Source of the DNA: Plazaster borealis
Taxonomy: Eukaryota > Echinodermata > Asteroidea > Forcipulatida > Labidiasteridae
Direction: 5' to 3'
Assembly (NCBI GenBank): GCA_021014325.1
Contig: CM037462.1
Location: forward strand, 10,894,501 to 10,958,500
DNA length: 64,000 nucleotides
The notes beneath the pieces were generated by a model. That model worked only from the letters and a program-made list of their open reading frames with translations. It did no database searches and was not told the DNA's origin. This document shows positions 33,908-45,800 of this stretch, piece by piece; positions within the stretch are counted from its first letter, which is position 1, and the number at the start of each line of letters is the position of its first letter. Made by a program: the position numbers and the translations under genes.

Positions 33908-34186
33908 AAGAGCTAGGTAGCTCAGTTGGTAGAGCTAGTCCGGAGGTCTCAGGTTCAAATCCCGCTGGAGTGTGGACAAGATGGCTGCTGTGTAGTAATA
34001 AAGAGCTAGAGAGCAAACAATCACCCTCACACTTTGTTTCCATTAACAGCTCAGTTGGTAGAGCTTCTGTACGTTAATTCGGAGGTCTCGGGTTCAAATC
34101 TCGCTGGAGTGTGGACAAGATGGCTGCTGTGTAGTAATAAAAACCTAAAGAGCAAACAATCACCCTCACACTTTGTTTCCATTAAC
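33908..34186 (+). repeat. Two tandem tRNA-like SINE copies
   Basis: Each ~140-base unit has GCTCAGTTGGTAGAGC, GGTTCAAATC and the tail TGGACAAGATGGCTGCTGTG; the first has a shortened anticodon region. Confidence 0.75.
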
Positions 34187-35324
34187 TTTAGTATTACATA
34201 TTATATCTACAAATATAAATCAAGAACTTTGTGATAAATATTTGAATTTATATCTACATTATGATACAAATGACCTCATAACACATATTTTTTAAAGGTT
34301 AAAGCAGAGAACAACAAATGAAATCAAAAATAACAACTATAACAAAACAAATGTTTCTTTCTTTCCCAAATTAGAAGATTGTTACGCAAGTTGTTTGGTA
34401 ATTTCTTCCACAAACTCTCTCAGAAGTTAAATATTTACTTTAACAAATTTTGAATTAATAAAATACTCCCTTTCAGCATGTGGACAACATTGGTTTTTGT
34501 CGAAGACCAGTATCCACACTCTATGTGACCTAACATATACATGACCCTTACCAAACATATACAGACCCTTTAAACGTGAAGTTAGAGATTATAACTTTTT
34601 CCCCATTTTCATAAGGACTCTATCTAACGGAAAATGGATCACAAAACTGAATTTAGAGCTCCTTAATTAACTTAATTGTTTTAGCAGGGTTAACCATGCA
34701 CAATATGGTCAAGGTGGTCCCAGAAGTGGTCCAATTAATCTGCTTAACCTTTGAATTCTTACTTCTGTCTATGATATTATCCTAGAAAATTGATAAATAA
34801 AATAAATAAAAATTTGTAATAATAATGCCTTTCTCAAATAAGTTTCACATCAACCTATTTCCAAATAACTGTTAGTTTGAAATTCCAATTATATAAATAT
34901 TTAATAAATACCCTGTTAATACATCTATTACAATCTAAGTTTGTGAAGGAACTGAGAGCTATGGGAGGAAATTAACACAAATTCATAAATAAAAACATTT
35001 TGACATATTCTGGATCCTTTTTTTTATCATCAGTTTGCTTAATTTTGGCCCCGTTTGGTGGAACTTTTTCCGGATTATTCTGAAATAATTCCTTTCAAAA
35101 CTGTTTTTCGGTTCTAAAAAAGAATTCAATCATTCACTGGAACTTGTATATATTTGCTACTTGAACGCTACACCCAGAACGTTATAATTCTGCGGAACCA
35201 AACTGTCTCCAGTAGGTCGTTCCAAGCAATAGTTCAAAGGGTCAGTTCTATGAGTCATTTGACGGCAGTGTGATTGGATTTTACCCTTACACAGAAGTAT
35301 AACAACTGTATACTCGGTCCAGGG

Positions 35325-35577
35325 CCGTCCTTAAGCGCAAAAAAATAACTAAGCACAAAACAAATTTGCTTACCAATGTAAAGCGCATTGAGACGTTTAT
35401 TGTAAAATGCGCTATATAAGAATTTGTTATTATTATTATTATTATTACCAGAATATGATTACCAGCCAAAATGCCAAGTCACATGAGCCATTTATGACTG
35501 GTATCCTGCACATTTTGCTTAGCAGAAAATCATTAAGCAATATTTGCTGCTTAATCAGCTTCATGAAATTGGGCCCT
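35325..35577. mobile_element. Family-A MITE carrying a SINE tail
   Basis: Right end CATGAAATTGGGCCC is intact. The core is interrupted at 35374-35450 by the 3' tail of the second SINE type with a TTA run. Confidence 0.7.
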
Positions 35578-36459
35578 GGAGTAACCTCACGTGGGAATCG
35601 AACCCAAGACCTTACACATTCTAGAGTAGATGTCTAACCTATCATCAATGGGCAAGTCTGGTGGTCTAGCATCAAGACATCTGCTCTAGTATGCATGCAG
35701 GTTCGAATCCCACCCGAGGCACCTGTGTTTTTATTTTCCCCGAAGGACGTAAAAAGTATTGAGTATAGACAATTCCTGATAGACACCATCTTTACAGGCA
35801 ACTTTAGGTTTTCACTTTCAGCTGCGCCAAGTGTTCTAAATTTTCTACATAGCCAAGTGGTTTACCAACCAATCAAGCAAGGAATTTGATAAAAACTGCC
35901 ATTCAAAGTATTTACACATCATAGTTGTGCATTCAAAAAATAATTTGTCATTGCCCGTAAAAATGGCCGAACTTATACTCTACGGTGCTAAGTCAGAACT
36001 ATCTATACAGTGGTTGATATACATGGGTTTTTGCCAAATTCAAATCGCCATTGTTCTTTATCCCTTGTGCAATAACTACATTAGTTCGTGAGTCATTTTA
36101 ACGTCACTACAAAATCCACTTATTTTAGAACCGATAAGTTGCAGTAATAGATAAATTGATTGATATTCATCTCTCAGCTTCATTTACAAGATTCTATAAT
36201 TTATCTGCACTAAGCTCTTTGTAGTTTGGTCGTTCTCTTCTGAAAAACTGTCACCCAATAAATCATGGTCCGGTAAATGATCACTCTTCTTATTTGGTCA
36301 TTTGCTTATGAAAATATATTAAAATCAGAAAGCTAACAAGGTACAATTATTGTTCAAAAGGGGAGACAAGCTTTTTTCATTTGGTCAGTTTTTCTAAGAT
36401 CAACAAACTTTCTTCGATGCAAGGTTTTAGTTTTCTCAAAAATATTTCCCTTTAAAGGT

Positions 36460-36925
36460 AGGGTCATCGTTTGGTTTTTGTCAACGAAATGCTGATTTAT
36501 AGGCAAAATTATCAAGAAAGATACAATGAATGAAAGTCACCTGACAAAGTTTCCGTTGAATACAGTGTCTACTTGTTGAGAAAACAGCAACAAACAGCAA
36601 TACAACCCCAGTATTTTCATTGAATCTACCCACATTGAGCAAGGTGACAGCGGGTACTATAACCACATCTCTGGCCATATGGAGGGCAGCATTCAAACGG
36701 ACATCAAGGAAATTTCAAAAAGTCGCCGGCAGGCGATCTTTAGAGATTCAAACTTTTTGACATACTTTTGTTAATTTCCAAATCAACGAAGGGGGGGGGG
36801 GGTGCACTTTAGTCATTACAATTTCGCAGGATGCTTATTACCATTACCATCTTTATAACAAGTCGGCTTTCGGATAAAAATTACAATTTGTTTATCTCCA
36901 GGTCATTACCTAGTATGACCCTACC
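36460..36925. mobile_element. AAAGGTAGGGTCAT-type MITE
   Basis: Starts CTTTAAAGGTAGGGTCATCG and ends AGTATGACCCTACCTTCAA; same family as 42687-43141. Confidence 0.65.
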
Positions 36926-36929
36926 TTCA

Positions 36930-38110
36930 ATTTTTATATTTCTTGCGAGCGAATAGTTGAAACGACCAGATACATTTATTTTAAAAAACAAAAAAACCCA
37001 CACATTTTCCTCGTTACCAACATTTCATTGGCTGTCCCTTCAAGTCGGTCAGATTTTTTGGTTAAGTAAAAAGCAAACTTCCTACACACATTTATGCCAA
37101 GTTGGTTTTGACAAATATATTTTATTATCGAACCATGCACTAGGAATACAGCCTTTTTCAGCAAAATGTAATGCAACTCGGCACTTTAGAAATGCCCTTT
37201 AACAATTTCTAAAAAAATCTACAATTCTCACAACTCCTGCCTCATTTCTAAATTTCTATACTCTCTCTCTAAAAAACAAACCACTAATCAGTGACAGTTG
37301 GATTTTTTAATTGGCACGTAATAATTAATGTAATATTTGCCCATAGAATATTTCAGGTAGTACAACTGAGTATAAATTGAGGTATAATTATAATTATATG
37401 CCTTACATATACATTCATGGAGGTAAATTTCTATTAATGATATATATAGGCCTACTATATTTATAATTTGGTGGGACTTTTTTTCAGTGTTTGAGGGGGC
37501 TTTCTCATTCGCCACTTGGCCCAACGGCAGTTGGTCATGTCTAACTGAATTATTTTAGGCATGGCCCAACTGTTGCTAGGACTGTGTAAACCATAGTTGG
37601 GTCTGTCCAAATTATAGTTGGACAGCAGATATTTTTATTTCTATGGGCAAGCTTAGCTTTCTTGCGTGAAAAACAACAGCCTCCATGAAAAACCTCTTTA
37701 TCAGTAAAAATGTTTCGCTATTTGTACGATTTACTTATTTATTTTTCTCTGCATCCGTGCTGTGTGAGCGTCATACGTTGTAATCCCAAGCTGGGTCTTA
37801 TCATGCGAATTGGTGCTTACAATCCTTGCGCTTTCTATCCATCTTGCTTTTTTTTGTTTTTTTTGCTTGTTTTGTTTTGTTTTGCTTTTCTTAATATCTA
37901 AAACTAACAGATTTATCATCGCAACCACTTTTGCGAGAAGGTCTTAGCCGACAGATGGAATGTTCCATTACAATTTCTTGGAAAAGTTTCAAAGGTTAAC
38001 TTGGTTCGGATCGTGAAAAACTAGAATACTTTTGTTTTAAAGGCTGCTCATCTGACCTCCTGCTTTTATTATTTATATATATATTTGTTTTCTTCTGTAG
38101 CCCGGATTGA
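36930..38110. other. Intergenic DNA, nothing recognised
   Basis: AT-rich, with a few poly-T tracts. The 37500-37630 stretch has three GCCCAAC/AGTTGG pieces. No exon was recognised. Confidence 0.35.
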
Positions 38111-38118
38111 TAACCCCA

Positions 38119-38280
38119 GGCCTGGAATTACACTGAAGCTACGGAGGCCACAGCCTCTGTTGCCCCTGGTCTTGGCCTTGTTGCCCTTCAAAAGTTTCCC
38201 ATAGACTTCGAGATTTTCCAATGGAAGTGCCCTTTGCAAAATGAAAATGGCCTTGCCCCCTCAAAGATGAAATTCCAGGC
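38119..38280. repeat. GGCCTGGAATT-ended repeat, copy 2
   Basis: Starts GGCCTGGAATTACACTGAAG and ends GATGAAATTCCAGGC; Gly/Ala-codon-like composition but no continuous conserved frame. Confidence 0.75.
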
Positions 38281-38649
38281 ATTTAACCCATATGTTCTTT
38301 TCGTTGGCCAAATAAGTTAACTGATCTCACTACTTGCAAAGCATAGAGCCTTGGAGCCAATTTTACCAAGCCTGTAAGCGGACATTTTCTGCTTATGGAA
38401 CAGCTCTTAGCGCGGTTTCATAATCACTGCTTATCGTAAGCAAAACAAAAGCCATGTTGACTTGAAAGCTGTTCTTGTAAGCACTTTTAAAGTGATGCAA
38501 CAATTCAAATCTACTGTGAACACTCAGACACACACACACCGTCAAATCTTCTTGATCGTTTATGAAAATCATTTTTCTGCTATAGTTTGCACAAAAAACT
38601 GCTTACCGTAAAACAGCTTCATGAAATTGGCCCTCGGTTGTTGTTTTTT

Positions 38650-39773
38650 ACTGTCTTAGAAGTAAAACACAAGTAACGATCCTATTTCAGACATCCCAAT
38701 TGTTGATCTAAAAGCTCACTTTTTTAAAATAAAGTTGTCGTAAGTCTCAAACTAATCCTGAGTAATCATGCATTCTGACAGAATCTTCCACTTTGGAATC
38801 AATAAGGAATTGGTCAAGAAAATGGAGGAAGAAAAAAAAGTGAAGCATGAATGTTTTTTGTTCCTTGGCAAAATTTCTTAAACATTACTGGATGTATAAA
38901 AAACCTCCAAAAAACAAACAAACAAAACAAAAACACAAAACACATTCACCTTGTTGCAAGGATCCCTCTTACTTGACCTTTTGTAAGTATCAAATAAGTA
39001 GCATAGGAATGCCCATTAGAATAGAAGTGATATATTTGCCTTTTGCAGCTGTACACACTTTTTCAGGCAGCACATTAAGGGTACATAACAATATGAACAT
39101 TTTTTTATTTTTTTGGGCGACCCTGTTGTGGGTAGTTGGGTTAGTCTTGATTGGTAGCGATCGTTTTGTTAACGTAGTCGCTGCTATCACAACATGAATT
39201 ACCGGAGAAGAGATATTTGTATTGAACAAGTTTTGATCCAGATTCGTTTGCTTGCCCCGTCAGTCCCTCCGAGCTAGTCCATGTTGCGCCCTCTACCGGT
39301 GACTAATACAAAAACCAGCGTTGCAGATCAAGACTAGTTGGGTGGTGTCAACCCATGGGATTTATGGCCTCGAGGGGATTAAACAGTACACTACATTGAA
39401 GGCTACAAATTGTTGCGTCAAAGCGTTGTGTTTAGATTTGTAACGTTGTTTCTCACACAAGAGACACTTGAAGCAAATCGTTGTATCTTGTTGCCATAGA
39501 ATTGATGGCTACAAATTGTTGTCAAAATGTCGTATCTAGATTTGCAACAAGGTTGTTTCTCGACATTAGTGCACTTTCACCTTTCAAACACACGTTTTGG
39601 TTTTTAATGGCTATTTTCGGAGAATATTTTTCGAAACGGACACAACGAAAAAAGGATTTTAGACTGCGGTAGAAAATACTTAAAGTTCTACTCATCCAGG
39701 TGCCAACAAGACGATCTCTTCTATACTGAAACCAACTTACATTTTACCTGTCTCCAGTGTGAAGGGGTTACCT
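38650..39773 (-). other. Probable 3' UTR/downstream flank of SLC4A11-like
   Basis: No gene is seen here. A minus-strand AATAAA lies in the T-rich stretch near 39105. The stretch 39380-39560 holds two diverged copies of a roughly 135-base unit containing GGCTACAAATTGTTG. Confidence 0.4.
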
Positions 39774-39837
39774 CTAGTGGCATTTATCCAGCGCATCTAG
39801 ATACTTGGTGTGGATGACTTTGGGTACGAGACGGTGT
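39774..39837 (-). CDS. SLC4A11: SLC4A11-like terminal coding exon
   Basis: This 64-base coding piece gives [20 protein letters not shown] and a TAG stop at 39774-39776. It parallels the human tail LLPRIIEAKYLDVMD. The acceptor ATAATCACAG and the phase (AG+A = Arg) fit the preceding exon. It is too short to be found as an open reading frame alone. Confidence 0.88.
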
Positions 39838-42800
39838 CTGTGATTATAAACCAGAATGACATCCGCAATCAAAATAAAGAACGATTTGAAATGTTTGATA
39901 ACGAAACTCAACAGCCTTCATGAACCTTACTCGTTCAAGTTGTTGGGTGCACAAGCAGTCTCATGAGCCATACTCATGTTTGTGTTGTGTTCAAACGTCC
40001 GAGGGTTGGAATCTGAGGTTATCCCCGAAATATACTCATTATCTTTAGTGAGTAAGCAACTTGACCTTAAAGGCCTTGTCACCTGAGGAACTTTACAGGG
40101 TGAGGAGCCACTTAGCGCTCAACACATGCTTAGAAATTAAGCGCAGAGTCGAGGTGAGCTGAGGTTCTCAGATTTGTTCTCAACTTATAAAGGTTTTTGG
40201 AAGTTTTTAATGGAAAGGTATTTATAGAAGAGAGGTGACTCAGAGACCTTGTTGCCCACTCTTTTATTCCCTTATTGATGTGCAGTTTGTCTCGCATGCT
40301 TCCCAAGGCGAGCTGAGATGGTGATAGGAATGAGAAAACTGGCTCAATGTGACAGAGGGAATAATGTTTAGAGTAGGGTTTTTTTAAGGGATTGTTTATT
40401 TATTTTATTTTTTTAATGAGAGATCGCCTAACATCACAAGGCCGAACGCCACTTCAAGGTGAGGGCTACACTTAACCGATTTGGGCTATGACCACCAGAG
40501 GCACCTACTCCTGGGGCTGAAACATGGTTACCCACTTCAGTCCATAAGGATATAGGCATGGGTATCATCCACTGGGAGCCTGGCTGGTAGTCTAGATCAG
40601 AATGAACTACCTTCCCAACTTTTTACGAAGCAATTATGGTTAAGTGCCTTGCTCAAGGGCACAAGTGTCACTGTCATGACCGGGATTTGAACCCACACTC
40701 TACTGCTGACAACACAGAGCTTGGGTCCGGTGAACTAGACCGCTCAGCCACGACACACCACAAAAGCAGGGCTCGAATTTTACACTGGACCGCGGGCCCC
40801 AGGCCAGTGGTGTTTAGTGTCGGGCCAGTAAACTTATGACTGGACAAGTCTGGCGGTCTTGTGTTTTTCAATTGAATAACAATACATGTATCGTGGAAGT
40901 GTCGTGGCCGAGCGGTTAAGAGCACCGAATTCAAACTTTGGTGTTTCTGATCAGCAGAGTGTGGGTTCGAATCCCCAGCCGTGACACTTGTGTCCTTAAG
41001 CAAGACACTTAACCATTGCTTCGTCCTTCGGATGGGACATAAAGCCGTTGGTCCCATGTGTTGTGTAACGCATGTAAAAGAACCCAGTGCACTTATCGAA
41101 AAAAAAAAAGGGGTTCGCCCCGGTGTTCCTGGTTGTGGCTGCTGAATGCGCCGTAGCACCTTGTAAAAAACATTATAAGGTGCTACATAATTGGGTCTCA
41201 TAATTCATAACTTCAATAACCCATCTTTCTGTTTAAAGTATATACTAAGTGCCTTGAGTACCTTGTTTGGTAGATACGTGCGCTATATAAGACTTCGATA
41301 TTATTATATTATATCTCACTGTGTAATATCCTGAACAGAAACAATTTTTTTCAAATGTTGACTTTGAGTCCGATTCAGTGATAAATACCTTTCAATTCTG
41401 TTGAGTAATGAAGCATACTGAATACCAAAAATGACAGATGAGATAAATCTTCTCTTACATGTCTTAGTGCTTAATTGTTCAAATAAAAACAATTGAATGT
41501 ATGTTGCCAGGAGTCAGGAAGTTTTCTCTCATTTTGATTCTGGTCTTGTACAAAACTTTCTGGTCCAGTAAAAATTTTGAGCTACAAGCCCTGCGGTCTA
41601 GTGGATTTTTCTCCCAAATTCAAGCCCTGAAAGGAATAGTTATACTTCAAAAAATAACCCAAGGGGGTAAGGAAATAACGAGACTAACAATCTCACCTGA
41701 TTGGTAGGAAGAACATGATGAGGAGGGGGAAGACCATTTTGAGGTAGGGCCAAGGAGCGAAGCCGAACCCACACAGGCAAGCCAGCTGCACAAGCTGGGT
41801 GAAGGTGAAGATGTGCATCTTACGTTGGGGTACTCGTCTCACGTAGTGGTTCGGTGGGTAGGCAGCCTGTGTGAACAATAACAAATAATAATAACAATAA
41901 TAATTGTATTTATAATACGCCAATTTCAGAGAAGGCTGTTCAAAGACACATGACAATGCACAATAAAAAAATAAAACCACTGAAAATTGCATTACACAAT
42001 AGAACAATACTAATGCAGCGAGAGGATTTTTTTACCGAAGCAATGAAGGAGCATTAAAAATATACAATACTAAAAACATACAAGAAAATTAGAAAAAGAG
42101 ATAACCAAAATATGAAAAACTCTAAAAAGTTTGGCAAAGTTACATGTACAGTATTTAAACACAATCAATCAAGATTTTCTACAGAAGCAAGGAAGGACAT
42201 TAAAAATATACAATACTAAAAACATACAAGAAAATTAGAAAAAGAGATAACCAAAATATGAAAAACTCTGAAAAGTTAGGCAAAGTTACATGTACAGTAT
42301 TTAAACACAATCAATCAAGATTTTCTACAGAAGCAATGAAGGAGCATTAAAAATATACAGTACTAAAAACATACAAGAAAATTAGAAAAAGAGATAACCA
42401 AAATATGAAAAACTCTGAAAAGTTAGGCAAAGTTACATGTACAGTATTTAAACACAATCAATCAAGATTTTCTACAGAAGCAAGGAAGGACATTAAAAAT
42501 ATACAATATTAAAAACACACAAGAAAGTTAGAAAAAGAGATAACCAAAATATGAAAAACTCTAAAAGGTTAGGCAAAGTTACATGTACAGTATTTAAACA
42601 CAATCAATCAAGATTATAAAGAGCAATGGTCAGCCGATGTAAATAAACATCAAAAATAATCAGACAGTGTAAATAACAATGGGAATTTAAAGGTAGGGTC
42701 ATAAATTGGTAAGTACTTTAAAAATGAATGACCATAAAAACTTAATCGGTGAGAAGCACTGCAGCTGTTGATAGTATAAACTATTTTTGAGAGAGGATTC

Positions 42801-45800
42801 CCTTGGAAGTAATATGGTTTAGATAACTTTACACTCCAAATACATTTGAATCTGAGAAACCATTCATGATGCATGAATCGTTTCTCAGATTTCTGAGGGT
42901 TGGTGTCCGTTCGCGAATGCTGCGGCCAGAGATGCGGTTGGTACCCCTTGTCACTTCACTAAACGTCAATGGATTTGACGTTCTTGTCAAGATACCGTGA
43001 CAGTTTTGTTGCTGTTTTCTCAGCAAGTACACACTGCATTCAGCTTATACTTTCACTTGTGACTTTTATTGTATCTTTCTCTAAATTTTTTCCTATAAAG
43101 CATTATGTTAAAAAAAAACCAATCTATGATCCCACCTTTAACTGGGGGGTAGTGGTAGAATAAAGCTGTGAGAATCAATACAGTAATCAGGCCTGGAATT
43201 ACACGGAGGCCATGGCCTCTGTTGCCCTGGTCTTGGCCTTGGTGCCTCTTCAAAACTTTACAATAGACTATAAGCTTTTCCGGTGGAAGTGCCTTTTGCA
43301 AAATGAAAATGGCCTCGCCCTCTCATAGATGAAATTCCAGGCATGAAACATCTTTTTATATATTGCAGCAATCAAATTTGTCTTCCATTATTCTACTCAA
43401 TTGTAACCAAAGTGAGAATTTGTGTATTCAGGGATGAGATATTTTCCGAATGTGAAAGTTCCTGAAAATGGCTTGCGGGCCTGGGCCCAATTTCATAGAG
43501 CTGCTTAAGCACAAACAGTAGCTAAGCACAACAAAATTATGCTTACCAGAATAAGGTTACCAGCCAAACTACCATGTCACATGTACAATTTGTGATTGGT
43601 ATCCTGCTCATTTCTGCTTAGCAGAAAATTGTTAAGCAATATTTTCTGCTTAAGCAGCTCTATGAAATTGGGCCCTGGGTTCCTTCTCATTCTATACCTA
43701 GAACCTCCCAGATGTTTACAATTCAAGAGGTTTACAGACTCTGTACATCACCAGAAATACAAAACTAAAGGTTTGGACACAATGTGGACTGTTTCTTTCT
43801 CCCATTGGTGATTGGCATAGGCGTATGACCCAAGGAAGCACAGAGGGGGGGGAAGTGGGGGAAATCGGCACAGCAGCATAAAACAATAAAACAAATTGCC
43901 AGAGAAAGCAAAAGAGACTTTTTACACGGTATTAGAAGTATGTTTTCATCTGTGTACAAGTTTTGGGCAACCCCTCTGCCCCCTTAACCAGAGTCCCCAT
44001 ACACCCATGGTGATTGGGACACTCTACCCAGAAAATTTGAAAGATCATGGAGATTTTGAGAAAATCCTGCAATCAGGAAACACACGCCTGTTTATTGTAC
44101 AAACCTGCTCAGTGATAAGGAGCATCGTCCGTTCAAATAGCTGGTTGTCGTCGAGGGCAGTGCAGGCCATATAGAGGAAGAGACCGTAGAGAACAGCATT
44201 GGGGATGTACTGTAAGGGCACCGGTAGCATCAGGACCGAGAGACCAATCATGGTGTGAGAGATGATGATGGTCAGACGATTCTCACGTACCCTCACAATG
44301 CTGCAATACAAATAATATCCAATCATTTTGGGGTTGAACAATTGACTAGAGCGAGATTTCAACCTGCGACCTCCGGATTAAGGTGCCGGTGCTCTACCAA
44401 CTGAGCTATCTTGCCCTGGGCCCAATTTCATAGAGCTGCTTAAGCACAGAAAGTATATAAGCACAACAAAATTAGGTTTACCATAGTAAGGTTACCAGCC
44501 AAACTACCATGTACAATTTGTGACTGGTATCCTGCTCATATCTGCTAAGCAGGAAATTGTCAAGAAGTATTTTCTGCTTAAGCAGCTCTATGAAATTGGG
44601 CCTTGATGTTGGTGGTCTCCCTAGTTTGTCAATATCTTTGTTCGAGGGCGCCAGTCAGAAGCCATTCAACAAGTAACTGTTTGTATTACATAGAAATTGA
44701 AATGGTATTTATATCAAATTGCTAGGGGTATTTTTTACTGCCAAGAATTTTGTATAAATAGAATTTAAACAGAAGATTTTATTTCATCGAAAAATAAAGT
44801 CTTCGTTCGAGTTGTTTTCTCATTTTTGATATGCGTGAGACTTGCACAATCTTTTGCAAGAGTTCTAAAAAAAACTAATTTAAACTTCAGCATCCTGTAT
44901 TTAGATTTCTTGGCTCGTTAATTTGGAACTTAACGATGATTGTGGTCTGTAATCAAAGAGGACTTGGGAACCAGCTGGAGCGGTTAATTGCTTACATGTG
45001 TCGGACGTGTCCCTGGTCCACTCTCTCTTCTTTGTCAGCGAGGGCTTTAACATGAAGTGGAGAGTGTGGCAGGGCACCGTGGATCCATGGTAATCCGAAC
45101 ATGGTGAGAATGCAGTTCATGACTGCAACCACCATCAGGTCCAGATGGTAGGCAGAACCCTTCTTGAGCCTGTGAGGGGAAGGAGGGAGGGGGAGAAGAA
45201 GCAGTGGGGAGTAGAAGAAGAAGCAGAGGGGTTCGGAGTAAAGTGGGAAAAGTATTCCTCTTCAGTAGTTTACTTCTTCAAGATGTTTGTTGATGAGATG
45301 TCAGTTGTCTCGTGTTTTAGGTTTTTTTTCAAGCAGATCAAATTATTGTTATTTCAGAATGGTCCGCTATAGTTATCTGTTTTTTAAAAAAACTCTTTAT
45401 GAACAAAAATTTTGGAAACCTTCAACAGATTTAAACTATCAAGTACTGAATCGCAGGGGAAATTGACTGGGTAAACTTTAAATAATTTGTTTTGGGTTGA
45501 ACAAAGACAAACTGACTAGAGATGGACTTGAACCTGCCATCTCCGGATTACCGTGCCAGTGCTCTACCGACTGAGCTATCTTAGCCCTAATATTGGCAGT
45601 CTCCCTATTTTGTCAATATCTTTGTTCGAGGTTGCCAGTCAGAAGCCATTCAACTTGTAATAGATTTTTAAATCCATTACAAGTTGAAACTCATATAATT
45701 ATTTTCAGCTAAACTAAGAATAGGGTCAAAGACATTTCAGACCACCTTTAGTTATGAGAAAATAGAATTAGCTGTTGCAAACTGCTTAACAACTAAAAGG

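Noticed and set aside
33678..34043. 121-codon minus-strand open frame
   Set aside because: It is made of tRNA-type SINE sequence on both sides.
40899..40990. Possible working tRNA genes (also 22213, 33908, 44340, 62102)
   Set aside because: Box A and B words are good, but acceptor stems are poor and the sequences run into conserved SINE bodies and ATT tails.
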